Positions 28,303 to 43,300 of a stretch of DNA of 64,000 nt are shown piece by piece. Positions within the stretch are counted from its first letter, which is position 1, and every line of letters begins with the position of its first letter. Made by a program: the position numbers and the translations under genes. Under the pieces are notes generated by a model. The model searched no databases. It had not been told where the DNA came from and worked only from the letters and a program-made list of their open reading frames with translations. Origin of the DNA: an uncultured Chitinophaga sp. (GTDB taxonomy: Bacteria; Bacteroidota; Bacteroidia; Chitinophagales; Chitinophagaceae); assembly GCF_946479755.1 (NCBI RefSeq), contig NZ_CAMLHC010000011.1:124001-188000 (forward strand). Direction: 5' to 3'.

Positions 28303-31300
28303 TTGAAAAAGAAGCTTGAGAAATCAAATGTGCAGGAGATCAGCGAACTGAGCATGGTCCAGCAAGGCATGTTATACCATTATCTGAAAGAAGCAGCGCA
28401 TAATCTTTACAACGTCCAGATGTCCTTTACGGTGTCGGGACCGCTCGATATACACATCCTGAAGCAGGCGTTCTCCCTGGTGCAGGAAGAGAACGAAACG
28501 TTAAGGTCCGTATTCAGATGGGAAGAGATAAAGGTCCCGGTACAGGTCATCCTGAAATCCTGCGACCTCGATATCACCTGCTACGACTACTCACAGGAAC
28601 ATCCTGAGACAGCGGCCCGGTTGATCGATCAGCAAATATTGGACGATCAGCAGGAAAAATTCGACCTGGGCATGTTACCCCTGCGGGTGAAGGTATTCCA
28701 AAAAACCGCTGCAGATTTTATCCTCGTCATCACCCATCATCATATCCTGTACGACGGATGGAGCACCGCCATCATCGTCAAAGATCTACTTCGTTATTAT
28801 GATGCGCTGTGCAAGGGCGTTACGCCGGAACGCGCAGAGAAGCCTTCCTTCAGCGCTGTTTGTAAAGAGAGCTGGCAGCGGGTGGACCATGAGGCGACCG
28901 GAAATTACTGGAAACATTACCTGGAAGGATACAACATCGGGCATCCCTTGCCGGAAACGGCTCAACAGGAAGGACATTCGCAGGATGTTGATCAATGGAG
29001 CGTCCACAAAAAGCCGGATGGCCTGGATGAATTTGTGAAAGCACATAAGGTCACCAAAGCAGCGGTGATATACACGGCTTATGGCCTGCTCCTGCAACAC
29101 TACAGCGGTACAAACGATGTGGTGTTCGGCACCACCGTCTCTAACAGGAATCCCCTGGTGCCGGGTAGCCAGGCGATCGTAGGGAATTTTATCAATTCTG
29201 TTCCTGTCAGGATACAGGCCGGTGAACAGCTTTCCCTCGGCGAACTGGTGAAAAACGTGAATGCCGGATTAATAACGCGAAGCCAGTTCCATCACTCGTC
29301 CCTGCACGAAATCAACCAGTTGATGGGCATTGCACCTAATGAAAGTTTATTTCAGTCAAGGATCGGTATTGAAAATTACCCGGTTGAACAAAACGTGCTC
29401 GATAGCGTAGACGGGCTAAACATAGCGCTGCAAGGATATTACGAGCATACCGACCTGCCGCTGGTAATCCATGTTTTTGCCGGTGAAACCCTGGAGATCA
29501 ACTTCAACTACAAAAGCAGCCTCTTTTCAAAAGAATACATAGAACGGTTTTCCAATTGCCTCCTTCACCTGGTGGCTGAAGTGATAGCCCACCCTGACCG
29601 TCTTGTGAGGGAGGTGTCATTGTTAAGTCCGGCGGAAAGAGATACTATCCTGGGTGGTTTCAACGATACCAGGACCATCATACCGCCTTATTCATCTGTT
29701 GTTGAAATGTTTGAGCGGCAGGTGGCGGCTTACCCGGATAAGATAGCGGTGGTTTTCGGCGATACGAGGCTGTCTTATGGCACTCTGAACCGCTGGGCCA
29801 ACCAGGTGGCGGCCACTATCCTCGATAAGTACCCCGGACTGGACATCATCGGTTTACGGGTAGCGCCCTCGGTGGAGATGATGATCGGCATGCTGGGCAT
29901 CTTAAAAACAGGAGCGGCCTTTTTGCCTGTCAATCCCGATACCTCCGTGTCCAGGCTCAAGACTATCTGTGAGGATGCAGGGTGCCGTCTATTACTGACG
30001 CAGCAGCACCTGGTAGCCGGCGCGCCCGCCGGTATTAATCAGCTGGCACTGGACCATCCCGACCTGCACGATGCTTCCCCGGAAAACCCCGAAGTGCCCA
30101 TTGCGCCCGGCGATCTGCTGTACGTGATATACACTTCCGGCACCAGCGGTATGCCCAAGGGCGTTATGATCTCTCATGAAAACGTCATTAACTATACCAC
30201 CTGGATCAGCCGGTTCGCCAGGATAAACCCTGCCGATAAAACCGCGCTGGTAACATCCTTTGCCTTTGATCTTGGATATACCGGGATTTTCTCCTCCATC
30301 CTGTCCGGCGCGGAATTACATATCTTACCCACGGAGATATATATGCAACCGGCCTTCCTGCTGCAGTACCTCCGCGAGCACCATCTTACTTACCTGAAGC
30401 TGACGCCTTCGCTGTATGCCGCTATCACAGAGCATCCTGACTTTAACACAAAAACGGACTTAAGATTAGTGATACTGGGCGGAGAAAAAATCAGGGTGCG
30501 GGCCATAGAACAAACATTTGAGCTGCACCCCTCTATAGAAATTATTAATCACTACGGCCCCACTGAAACAACAATCGGTACCGTAGCGAGATATATCCAC
30601 CCGGACCAGCTGGCCGGTTTTAAGAAAGCACCCAGCATCGGAAAGCCCATTAGCAACGCCCGGTGTTACATATTGAATGAACACCTGGTACCGGTGCCCA
30701 TTGGTATGACAGGAGAGTTGTATATCGCCGGCGCCGGCGTGGCCGCAGGCTATTTAGGCCGGCCTGACTTAACCGGCGAGCGGTTCCTGGCCGATCCTTT
30801 TAACAAAGGCGGCAGTATGTACATGACAGGAGACATTGCCCGGTGGCTGCCTGACGGCAATATTGAATTTTTAGGAAGAAAGGACCACCAGGTGAAAGTA
30901 AGAGGCTACAGGATAGAGCTGTCTGAAATTGAAACGGCCATGCTCTCGCTGGATGGCGTGGACCAGGTACTGGTGAAAGCCGTCACAAAGGAAGAGGATA
31001 CTGTTTTGATAGCCTACTACGTTTCCGCGCATCCTGTAGCGGAAGCAACCATCAAAACGCAGCTGGCCAATATGCTGCCGGATTATATGATTCCTGCCTT
31101 TATCGTTCATATGGCGGCATGGCCGCTGACGGCGAACGGCAAAATCAACATGAATGCCTTGCCAACGCCGGTAGCGGAACCAACCAGCGATGACGCTCCC
31201 ACCAACGAAACGGAAGAAAAACTGGTACAGATCTGGTCGGAGGTGCTGAAGCGGAACAAAGAGGATATCGGTATCGACCGCACGCTGACAGCACTCGGTG

Positions 31301-34300
31301 GGCACTCGCTGCACATCATCCTGATGGCGGGCAGGATTTTTAAGACGTTCCAGGTGTCTGTTTCCATTAAAGACCTTTTTCAGCATGAGACGGTAAGGAG
31401 TTTAGCAGCTTTTCTAAGGCAATCGGCCGCCAATAAACATGTCGATATTCCCAAAGCTCCCCGGCAGGAATTTTATACGCTTTCGTCCGGGCAAAAACGC
31501 CTCTATTTCCTGTATCAGTACGATAAAGCGTCCATTGCCTACAATGGCGGCATCGTAGTGAAGCTGGAAGGTGTTCCCGACAAACAGGCCATCGAACGGG
31601 CGTTACAAATGCTCGTCGCCCGCCATGAAATCTTGCGGACAGCGTTTGTCGTGAAAGACGGGGCGCCGGTACAGCGCGTATTGCCGGAAGTGGAAATGAA
31701 ATGCCTGTATTATAAAGCAACATTGCCGGATGCTGACAGGGTGATAAAAGATTTCATTCAACCTTTTGATCTTGAAAACCCACCGTTGATCAGGGCTGGT
31801 ATCATTGAATTGTCGGAGACGGAACATATCCTGATGGTAGATACCCATCATATCGTGAGTGACGGCGTTTCCCAGCAGGTGTTGTTTGATGAGTTCATGT
31901 CTTTGTACAATGGCGCATCGCTCCCGGCGCTCAAACGGCAATACCGGGACTTTGCTGTATGGCAGGCCGGCGAAGCACAGCAACGCAGGATGCTTGACCA
32001 GCAAAAATTCTGGTTAAACGAGTTTACGGAATTACCGGAACAGCTGGACCTGCCGGCAGATTTCCCAAGACCTGTCACGAACAGTTTCCAGGGACATGCC
32101 ATCGATTTTTCCATCTCCGTTGAGCAAACCCGGCAACTCAGGGACATCGCAGCAGGAGCCGGCGCTACCATGTATATGGCGGTGATGTCTGTGTTCAATA
32201 TCTTCCTGGGAAAACTGACAGGGGAAGCGGATATTGTCATCGGAACAGGGGTAGCAGGGCGGCAACACGCCGACCTGGAAACAATGGTGGGTATGTTTGT
32301 CAATTCCCTGCCTGTCAGGAACCATCCCGCCGGCAGCAAATCATTCAATGCGTTTTTGCTGGAAGTCAAAAGCAAGATGTTGTCCTGCTTTGATCACCAG
32401 GACTATCCCTATGAGCAGTTGATCGATGATCTTCATATAGAAAGGAAGACGAACAGGAATCCTTTGTTTGACGTGGCGTTGTCCTACGAGAACTACCGGG
32501 AAAAGGAACTGGCACTTCCCGGTCTGAAAGTGTCTGTGTTTAAAACAACACATGCCATTTCAAAATTTGACATCACTTTAAGGGCATACGAAAAAGACGG
32601 ACAGCTGTTTTTGAGTTTTGAGTACGCGACCGATCTGTTCAGTGAGGCGACCATCAGGAGGTTTACACAGTTCTTTACCAATATCGTATCGGCGGTTACT
32701 GCCGACCGTAGCGTCCGTATTGCGGACATCCAGCTGATCGGTCCGGCTGAGCGGCAGCAGGTCCTGCATGAATTTAACAGCCATGCCCTTTCCGGCGAGC
32801 CGGAGACCACGGTGCTGGAGCGGTTTAAACAACAGGTGGCGCAGCATCCCGACGCCGTGGCCGTTCGCGATGAGGTGGCCAACCCTATGGAGTTATGGCC
32901 GTCCACAGCGGAATATTTTATTTATGATGAGATGTTGTACCATGCCATGACGAACGACATCAGGCGAAATGAATGGTATGAAAAGGAGATCAGGAGGCAT
33001 GTAAAAGGAAAAGTGGTGGTGGAGATAGGAACGGGGCCCAACGCGATATTATCGAGGTTATGTATAGCGGCTGGCGCGGAGAAAGTGTATGCCATCGAAA
33101 TACTGGAAGAGACCTACAACAAAGCAAAACAGTTTTTAAAGGATGCCGGGCTGGACGGGAAAATCCACCTCATCCACGGCGATGCTACGCTGGTGAGCTT
33201 GCCGGAGAAAGCGGATGTATGCCTGTCGGAGCTGGTGGGTCCTATCGGAGGCTGCGAAGGCGCCGCCGTGGTACTCAACAACGCCAGGCGTTTTCTGAAA
33301 GAAGACGGTGTCATGATCCCGGGCAGGAACCTGACTTTGATCGCACCGGTCAGCCTACCGGAATATTTTACCGGGGCGCCCGGTTTCTCCGGCGTTTCTG
33401 CGCCTTATGTAGGCAAGACTTTCGATTACATCGGCAGAAATGCGGATATACGGCTTTGCCTGAGAAACTTTTCAAAGGAATACCTCTTGTCCGGCGCGGA
33501 AACATTTGAAGACCTGAATTTTGACGAAGGAGCGGTGAAACCGGAAGACAGTCACACCGTAAAATTTGTTATCCGGAAAGACGATACCATACAGGGTTTC
33601 CTGGTATGGTTAACCATGTCGGGCGCCAATGGCGAAGTGCTGGATATTCTGGATTATGAATATTGCTGGCTGCCGGTATTTGTACCCGTTTTTTACCCGG
33701 GGCTGCCGGTAAGCAAAGGAGATGTGGTAGAGATGGTGATCGACAGGCGCCTGAATGAAAACGGGATTAATCCCGATTTCACCCTCAAAGGTTGTCTGAC
33801 CAGGACCTCCGGTGAAACGGTCCGTTTTGAAACTGCCATGCCGCATTTTCCACAACATTTCCGGAGCGGACCTTTCTATCAAAAGATCTTTGACGAAGCG
33901 GGCAACGCAGCCCTGGCAGATAAGAAGAAGCCATACGAAGATGTTACCTATCAACGCCTGGACGCGGCGTCTGATAAGGTGGCCGGCATGCTGGCGGAGA
34001 AGGGGGTGTCGCGGGGAGATATTGTAGGTATCCTGCAGGAAAGTTCCGCCGCCACCATTACCAATATACTGGGTGTGATGAAGGCTGCGGCGGCCTATCT
34101 GCCGCTGGACCCGCGCTGGCCGGCAGGAAGGATCTTGTCGATCCTGGAAGAGAGCAAGCCGCGGTACTGCATTACAGACAGACCATATCGCGACCGGCTT
34201 TTGGAAGATACCGCAGCGAATGTTTTTCCGGGGGATTTTTTACTACAGGAAGAGGTGTTCGCGGCGGCCGACCAGCTTTCCGGTACGTTGACCGGCAGGG

Positions 34301-37300
34301 AGGTACAGGAAACGGACAACGCTTATATCATCTACACCTCCGGATCTACCGGCAGGCCCAAAGGAGTGCTGCTGGGTCATAAAGGGCTGGCTAATCTGGC
34401 GTCGGTGTTTACGGATGCATTGGACCTCGGCTCCGGCACCCGGTTGCTACAGTTCTCTTCCCTGGCGTTCGACGCCTCCGTGGCAGAAATTTTCCCGGCG
34501 CTGTCTTCCGGTACTACATTGGTCATCTTTAAGCGGTCAGACACCTTTTCTACTGACGACCTGTATGCGGTGCTGAAGGAACAGGCCATTAACGTGATCA
34601 CGCTTCCTCCCTCTGTGTTGAGGGTACTGCCCGCGGAAGGCCTGCACCGGCTGAGGACCGTTATCTCCGCCGGCGAAGCCTGCGACAGGAAGATTGCAGC
34701 GCAATGGGTCCCTGGCCGTACTTTCCTGAACGCTTACGGACCGACGGAATATTCTGTTTGTACCTCTTTCCTCCCTATGAAAGGGCAGGTCCCCGATCGT
34801 ATTACTATCGGCAAGCCGGTAGCGCATACCAGGGTACTGGTGCTGGGACCGAATGATGAATTACAGCCTGCCGGCGTTCCGGGAGAGATTTGTATCTCCG
34901 GGTATGGACTGGCCAAAGGCTATCTGCATAATGATACCCTTACAGCACAGAAGTTTGTGCCTAATCCTTTTTATCCTGGTGAAAGGATGTACAGGACAGG
35001 AGATGTGGGCTGCTGGCTTGCCGATGGCAACATCGGGTTCCTGGGCAGAATGGACGACCAGGTAAAGGTGCGCGGCTTCAGGATAGAGCTGAGCGAAATC
35101 GAAAACCGCCTGCTGCAACACGAACAGGTGCAGGGCGCGGCGGTGATTGTGAAAGAAGGAAATGGAACAAGCTCCCTGGTAGCCTATTACGTGTCATCCT
35201 CCTCCGTGCCGGTAGCTGCGTTGCGTACTTTCCTGCAACGGCAACTGCCGGATTATATGATACCTGCACTGTTTGTACAACTGGAATCCATGCCGCTGAC
35301 TTCCAGCGGAAAGATCAACCGACGGGGTTTGCCCAGCGCCGAAATAACTTCCACCGGAACGTTCGTCCCTGCCGCTACACCGGAGGAAAAACTGCTCGAA
35401 GCGGTATGGATAGGCGTACTGGGCGTTGCCAGGGTAAGTGTTACGGACAACTTCTTTTCGATGGGGGGCGACTCTATCAAGTCTATCCAGATTATGTCGC
35501 GGCTGCGTGCAGCAGGATATGAAACCACCATCCGGGAAATCTTCGACAGCCAGACCATCCGTGAGCTGGCGCGGAAGCTGCGGCGGCTGACAACTATCTC
35601 ATCACAGGCCGCCGTAACGGGTGAAGTGGGCCTTACGCCCATCCAGCGATGGTTCTTCGCCAGCCCGTTTGAACAGCGGCATCATTTTAACCAGTCAGTC
35701 GTGCTGCAGTTCCCCGGGCGGATAGCGCAAGATCATGTACGTGATATATTCAGAAAACTAACGGACCATCATGATGCCTTACGCATGGTGTTTGAAGCGC
35801 AGGGTGATACCATCGTGCAGCGCAACCTGGGCACCGGTATGCCGGTGTCGCTGGAGGTCGCGGACCTGTGTGATAAAGACGAATGGCAGGCAGACTTCCT
35901 GCGGCATTGTAATACCCTTCAGTCAGGCATCGATCTTGCAGCGGGCCCGCTGTTGAAGCTGGGACTGTTTTACACGCCGGAGGGCAGCCGCCTCGTGGTG
36001 ATCGTGCATCACCTGGTGGTTGATGGGGTGTCGTGGCGTATCCTGTTTGAGGATATTGAAACATTGTATCGTCAAATTGTGCTGGGCGAAGCAGGGACGC
36101 TGCCGTTGAAGACCGATGCCTTCCGGCAATGGTCCGCTGCGTTGGTGCAGTATGCACAGAGCGATGCTTTCCATGCGGCCGGCGCGTATTGGGGCAGGGT
36201 AGCGGCACAGCCTTACCATCAGTTGCAACGCGACTATCCATCCGGAGAAGGAAGGCGCGCGTCTGTACAACGGGAAGTGATCACTTTAGACAGCGACGCC
36301 ACCGGCAAGCTGCTTCACCATGACGGACCTGCGCAGGTGAACGATATACTGCTGGCGGCCCTCTACAGGAGTATGCGCAGGCAGTATGCAACGCCCGCAT
36401 TACGTGTAGACATGGAAGGGCACGGCCGTTCGGATATCGGTGCTACGGTCAACGTAAGCCGCACCGTAGGCTGGTTTACCTGTATCTATCCTGTGGTACT
36501 GACAAGCGGCAGCGATGACCTGGCTGTATTGCTCCGTGATATCAGGGAAACGCTTCAAAGTGTTCCCAACGGTGGTATCGACTACCTGCTGACGCAGCAA
36601 GGTAAGCTCCGCCACGAAGGAACTGACAGGTACCGCGGCATCAGCTTCAACTACCTGGGGCAGTTCGACAGTGACACCACGGGCAGATCTTATGGTATCT
36701 CCTCCGCTCCGCACGGGGAAACCATCTCTCCGGAAGAAATACGGTTGTATGACTGGGATATCATCGCCATGGTGAGCGCCGGCCGGTTACAGGTACAGTT
36801 GAATTATAGCAACACACAGTATCACCCGGATACCATCACCGCATTCATGGCGGCATATCAACAGTGTTTGCAGGAAGTGATTGACTACTGCAGCTCCGGG
36901 CAGAAAACGCTGCTGAGTCCTTCTGACCTTACGTGGAAGGACGTGCCGGTAAGCCTGCTGGACGCGTTACAGGAACAGCAGGAAGTGGAAGACATCTATC
37001 CGCTGTCACCCACACAGGAAGGGCTGCTGTTTCACGCCTTGCTGGATAACGGGTCTGACAGCTACTTCGAGCAGATGCTCGTGCATATGGAAGGAGAATT
37101 GGATATCGCCGTGATGGAAGCTGCCATGAACATGCTGGTGGCGCGTTATGCGGTGCTGCGGACACATTTTTTACATGACCGCTATCATCGCCCGCTGCAG
37201 GTAGTGCTGAAGCACGGAACGATTGATTTCCATTATCACGACCTGCGCCATGAATGCCTGGACATGGGCAGGGAGCAGGTGCTGGAACGCTACCGGAACC

Positions 37301-40300
37301 AGGACAGGTCCAGGCCTTTCCTGTTGGAGAAAGACAAGTTAATGCGGTTAACGGTGCTCCAAACGGAAGATAAGGAATATGCACTGCTGTGGAGTCATCA
37401 TCATATCCTCATGGACGGCTGGTGTATTGGTATTATCGTGAAGGATTTTAAAGCGGTCTATACAAAAATGCTGGCCGGCGAAGCCGTAGCCCTGGAACCG
37501 GTAACACCTTATTCCCGGTATATTGAGTGGCTGCAGACAAGGAACGTACCCGGATCGGCTGCCTATTGGAAGCAGTACCTTGAGGGGTACGCACGGCAGG
37601 CGGACCTGCCGGGGAAAACGTTGGGCAGCGTCAACAGTGCCGCCTATACGATTGTAACGCAACAGGCGCCTGTGGGTACGGAGCTGACAACATCCATTGA
37701 GTCACTTTCCGCAAAGGCAGGGGTCACCATCAACACCATCTTCAAGCTGGCTTGGGGGATAATGCTCGGCCGCTATTGTGATGCAGACGATGTGGTATTT
37801 GGTACCGTGGTATCCGGCCGGCCGGGTGAGATCGACGGGGTGGAAACTATGGTGGGGTTGTTTATTAACACCGTGCCGGTGAGGATCCTGCTGGATAATA
37901 CATCGGTGGTGGAAACACTGCTGAAAGATACCCAACAGCAGGACCTGGAAGCGAATGCGCATCATTATTATCCGCTGTCCGACATACAGGCTGTCAATGA
38001 CCTGGGAGGCCGTTTGTTCACCCATATTATGGCCTTTGAGAACTATCCGCTGGAGGAAGATGTAAAAAATATCAGCGATGCCCTCCGCATCACCGCCGTT
38101 AAAACATACGAGAAAACGAATTACGATCTCTGGGTAACGATATATCCCGGTAAAGACATCCAGCTGAAGATCAGCTATAACCCCGGTGTATATACGGATA
38201 CGATCGTCGCTAATATGTTGCGCCATTTGCAACAGATACTGCTCCGGATGACGGCCGCGCCGGTATCCACCTTATCGGAGATCGGGCTGCTTTCCGGAGA
38301 GGAGAAAGCCGCGCTGTTGCATAACCTGGATTATACCGGCAACGGCTATCCCGCGGATAAAACCATACTGGACCTGTTCGATGAACAGGTGAAAAAATGG
38401 CCGGACAATATCGCGGTACAGTATGAAGATGCTGCTGTTACCTATGCACAGCTGGATGAACAGGCCGGTAAAGTAGCCGCGCTGCTGGCAGCACAGGGCG
38501 TACAGCCCGATGAGGTGGTAGGCCTGCTGATGGACCGCTCCATCGAAGTGGTGACCGGCATGTTGGGTATCCTGAAAGCGGGTGGCGCCTATTTACCCAT
38601 TGACGTTACCTATCCGGAAGAACGTAGAAACTACCTGGTGGATAACAGCGGAACGAAGCTGGTACTGACCACAAAAGAATTTGCCGGCCTGGTAAAACAG
38701 GATGTGGCCGTGGTGCTGACGGAAGACCGGGAGCAGTTCAGCCCTTTGGTAAACAATCCTTCGCCGTCGAATCTATGTTACGTTATTTATACTTCAGGGA
38801 CCACCGGTCATCCCAAAGGCGTGATGGTAGAACACCGCAATGTGGTGCGGTTGTTTTATAACGATGGTTTCCAGTTTGCATTCGGACCTTCGGATGTATG
38901 GACCATGTTCCACAGCCATTGTTTTGATTTCAGCGTATGGGAGATTTTCGGGGCGCTGTTATTTGGTGGCAAGGTTATTATCGTTCCGAAGATGACTGCC
39001 CGTGATACCGGTTTATACCTCAAATTGCTGAAGGAAGAAAAAGTGACGGTGCTGAACCAGACGCCCAGCGCTTTTTATAACCTGTTGCAGCTGCCGCTTG
39101 CAGGGCTGTCTTTACGCTACGTTATTTTCGGTGGCGAAGCCCTCAGCCCTGGTAAGTTGCAGTCCTGGCAGGAAATATATCCTGCGGTTAAGCTGATCAA
39201 TATGTACGGTATTACCGAAACGACGGTGCATGTTACCTACAAAGAGATCACCGCAGAAGAGATCAGCAGTAATGTCAGCAACATCGGGAAGCCTATCCCT
39301 ACGTTGGCTGTTTACCTGCTGGATGAACAGCAGCGGCTGGTGCCGCCGGGCATCACAGGTGAACTGTACGTAGGCGGCGCCGGCGTATCAAGAGGGTACC
39401 TGGGCAATGAAGCGCTGACCGCCACGAAGTTTGTGCAAAACCCCTACAAGGCGGGTGAGCGCCTTTACCGCACGGGAGATCTCGGACGGTTGCTGCCCAA
39501 CGGAGAAATTGAATACCTCGGCCGGAAAGACCACCAGGTGCAGTTACGCGGCTTCCGTATAGAGCTGGGAGAGATTGCCCATGCGCTGTCGGGTAACAGC
39601 CTTGTCGGTGAAGTGGTGGTGGAAGCCCGTGAGCAGGAAGGGGATAAATTCCTCGTGGCCTATTATACGGGTGACCAGGAAGTGAGCAGTACGGTGCTAC
39701 ACACTTATCTGCTGGAGAAAATACCGGACTACATGGTGCCTTCGTACTTTATTTACCTGGATCACTTCCCACTGACGTCCAACGGCAAGCTGGACAAAGC
39801 GGCGTTGCCCGCGCCAGGGGCGGGAAAACAGGATGCCGGTAGGCTACCTGAAACGGAAACGGAGAAAATGATGCTGGACGCATGGGAGGAAGTACTGGGC
39901 ACGCGTGCGATCGCTTTAACGGACAATTTCTTTGCTATCGGAGGGGATTCTATCAAAGCGATCCGGCTGTTGCCAGCCATCAGGAAACGGATGGAGACCA
40001 GCATTGGATTGGCTGACATATTTGAGTGCCCTACGATTACCCTGCTGGCACAAAGACTGGACGCCAAAGGGCAGGAGCCCCTTGCTGTTGCCGCAGATGA
40101 CGAGGTAATACAGGAACTGGAAGCGCTGAATGCCAAATACAGGGATAACGAGCAGGTAGCGGAAGTTTTCCCGATGAGTGACATCGAAAAAGGAATGGTC
40201 TATCACTCGCTGTCCGCCGGTGAAGGAGCCTTGTATCACGATCAGAATACCTTTAATATCCGCTATGCCTCCTTCGATGCCGACTTGTTCCGGCAAGCCT

Positions 40301-43300
40301 TGCAGTTGATGGTAGCTAAGCATGGAGTGCTCCGGAGCGCCTTCAATATGAGTGATCATGAAGTGCCGTTACACATCGTGTATAAACATGTTGATGCGGC
40401 CCTCCACTTCGCTGATATCTCCCACCTGGAGAAAGATGGGCAACAGGCCACAGTCATTGACTTCATGGCCACCGACAGGCAGGTACCTTTCAACTACGAA
40501 CAGCCTCCACTCTGGCGAATGAATATTTTCCGGCTGTCTTCCGAAGACTATTTCCTGGTATGGGTATGCCATCACTCGATCATGGACGGTTGGAGCGTGG
40601 CCTCCTTTATGACGGAGCTTAATAATACTTACCTGAAACTGTCAGCGGACCGCTCTTTCCGGCCGGCAGCCATCAACGTGTCCTACAAAGACTATGTGGT
40701 ACAGGAACTGCGCGCCAAATGCAACCAATCGATAGCTGCGTACTGGCAGCAGGAACTGCAGGACGTTTCCAAGCAGGAGCTGGCAGATACCGTTCACGTA
40801 AAACGCCAAATCGTCGGACAGGAACAGCAAAAGCTTTCAGGTGAGCTATATAACCGGCTGGCGTCGTTTTCACGGGATAACGGCGTTGGCATAAAAGCCA
40901 TCCTGCTGTCTGCCTACCTGGCCGTGCTGAAGATGTTTACTTATAATGACGAGGTGATTGTTGGTCTCGTATCCAGCAACCGGCCCGCGGAAGAAGGCGG
41001 TGACCAGGTGCTGGGCTGTTTCCTGAATACGGTGCCTTACAGGTTCAGTTTCCCCCAGGGACTTTCATGGAACGAGCTGCTGCAGCGGGTCGATAAAAAG
41101 ATGATCGACATCGGCCGTTATCAGCAGCTGTCATTGTACGACATTCTTAAAACGATTGACCGCGCAGGGTTTGATGAAAACCCGCTGTTTGATTCGATCT
41201 TCAACTATGTGGATTTTCATATCTACAACGAAGCGATGTATGAAACCGGCAGGACTGCTGCCGTTGTTACATCGGCAGGCCTGGACATTAAGTCCTATGC
41301 CGTCACCAATACAGACCTTGATTTCAATATCAGCACCAGGAACGGCAACTTTGAAGTCAGTATCAACTACTCTACGCAAAAGTTCAGGCAGACCTTTATC
41401 CGGCGGTTTATTCAGTATTTTGAAAAAGCGCTGGACAATATCTTACTGTCCCCGGAAGCGGCGGTGGTGAAAGGCAACCTGATGAGCCCCGCGGAAACAG
41501 ACCAGTTACTGGTGAAGTTTAATGATTCCGCGGTAGCGATTAATCACGAAGAAAATATCATTTCGCTGTTCGAAAAGCAGGCGGCTGAAACTCCCGATAA
41601 TATTGCGATTACCTCCGGGGATGTCGCGGTGACCTACCTGGCGTTGATGCATAAAGCCCGCCAGATTGGGCTAAACCTGCATGAGCAGTATCACATCGGC
41701 CCGAATGATGTAGTAGGCGTGCTGATGCAAAAATCTGAACGGCTGGTATATACCATTATGGGCATCTTACGGTCGGGAGCCTGCTATCTTCCGGTTGATC
41801 CCAGCACTCCTGTTGAAAGGATCCGGTTCATGGCCAGGGACAGCGGTATGAAAGTACTGATCACAGACATCCCTGACGAAGGCATATATGGTATCCCCGA
41901 CACAGACGTGTTGCGGTATGATACGCTGGAACAACAAATAAGGAATGTTCCTGTGAACGGGATTTTCCCGCGGGCTTCCGCCGATGACCTGTTCTACGTG
42001 ATTTATACGTCAGGATCTACCGGTAATCCTAAGGGCGCAGCCATTAAAAATGTTTCCTTCCTGAACCTGGTCAATTGGTATGTGAGAGCGCTGGAGACTA
42101 CTACGGACGACAACTTCCTGCTGATAGCGCCCATTGCTTTCGACCTGGCGCAGAAGAACTTTTTCGCACCGTTGGTGACAGGCGCCAGGCTCACGCTGGC
42201 GGAGGAGATACAACAGGACTACCTTAAAATGTCGGCGACTATCGCCGCTGAAAAAGTTACGGTGGTCAACTGCGCCCCCGCAGCTTTTTACCCACTGATG
42301 GAGGAGTGCGACGGTGATAAGTATGACCGTCTTCAACACATCAGGTATGTGGTGTTGGGGGGTGAGAACATCAACATGGATGCTTTGTCGGGCTGGATAA
42401 CATCCGGTCATTTCCGGGCGAAGGTGATGAACTCCTACGGGCCTACGGAGTGTACGGATGTGGTGAGCTACTATATCATAGCGGATTATGACGTTCAGAA
42501 AAACCCTGTGATACCTATTGGCAAGCCGGTAGACAACACCCTGTTGTACATACTGGACAGCCAGCAACAGCTACAGCCACCCGGTGTAAAAGGAGAGATC
42601 TGCATTGCCGGCATTGGCGTATCAAAAGGATATCTGAATAATCAAGCGCTGACCGATACGAAATTTTTACCCGATACCATCAGCGGAACGGGGTTAATGT
42701 ACAGGACAGGAGACTTTGGCGTATGGCTGCCGGACGGTAATATTGAGTTCCTGGGCAGGATAGACAACCAGGTAAAATTGCGCGGTTTCAGGATAGAACT
42801 GGGTGAGATCGAAAACAGCCTGCTGGAACACGGGCAGGTACAGCATGCGGCCGTGATCATCCGGGAACTGAACGGAACAAAATCGCTGGTGGCCTATTAC
42901 GTAGCGGCTTCGCCTGTTCCGGCAGCTTCCCTGCGGGCATTTTTGCAGCAACAGCTGCCCGGCTATATGATCCCGGCTGTTTTTGTGCACCTGGAATCCA
43001 TGCCGCTGACGCCGAACGGAAAAATAAACCGGCGCGGGCTGCCTGATCCGGAAGTATCCTCATCAGGCGTATTTTCACCAGCGGTAACGCCGGAAGAAAA
43101 ACTGCTGTCCGAAATATGGTTAGGTGTACTGGGGATCGCGCAGGTAAGCGTTACAGACAATTTCTTTTCATTGGGCGGCGACTCCATCAAGTCGATACAA
43201 ATCACATCGCGGCTGCGTTCTGCAGGATATGAAACAACGGTCAGGGATATCTTTGGTAGCCAGACGATCCGTGAGCTGGCGCTGAAGCTGCGACGTTTGT

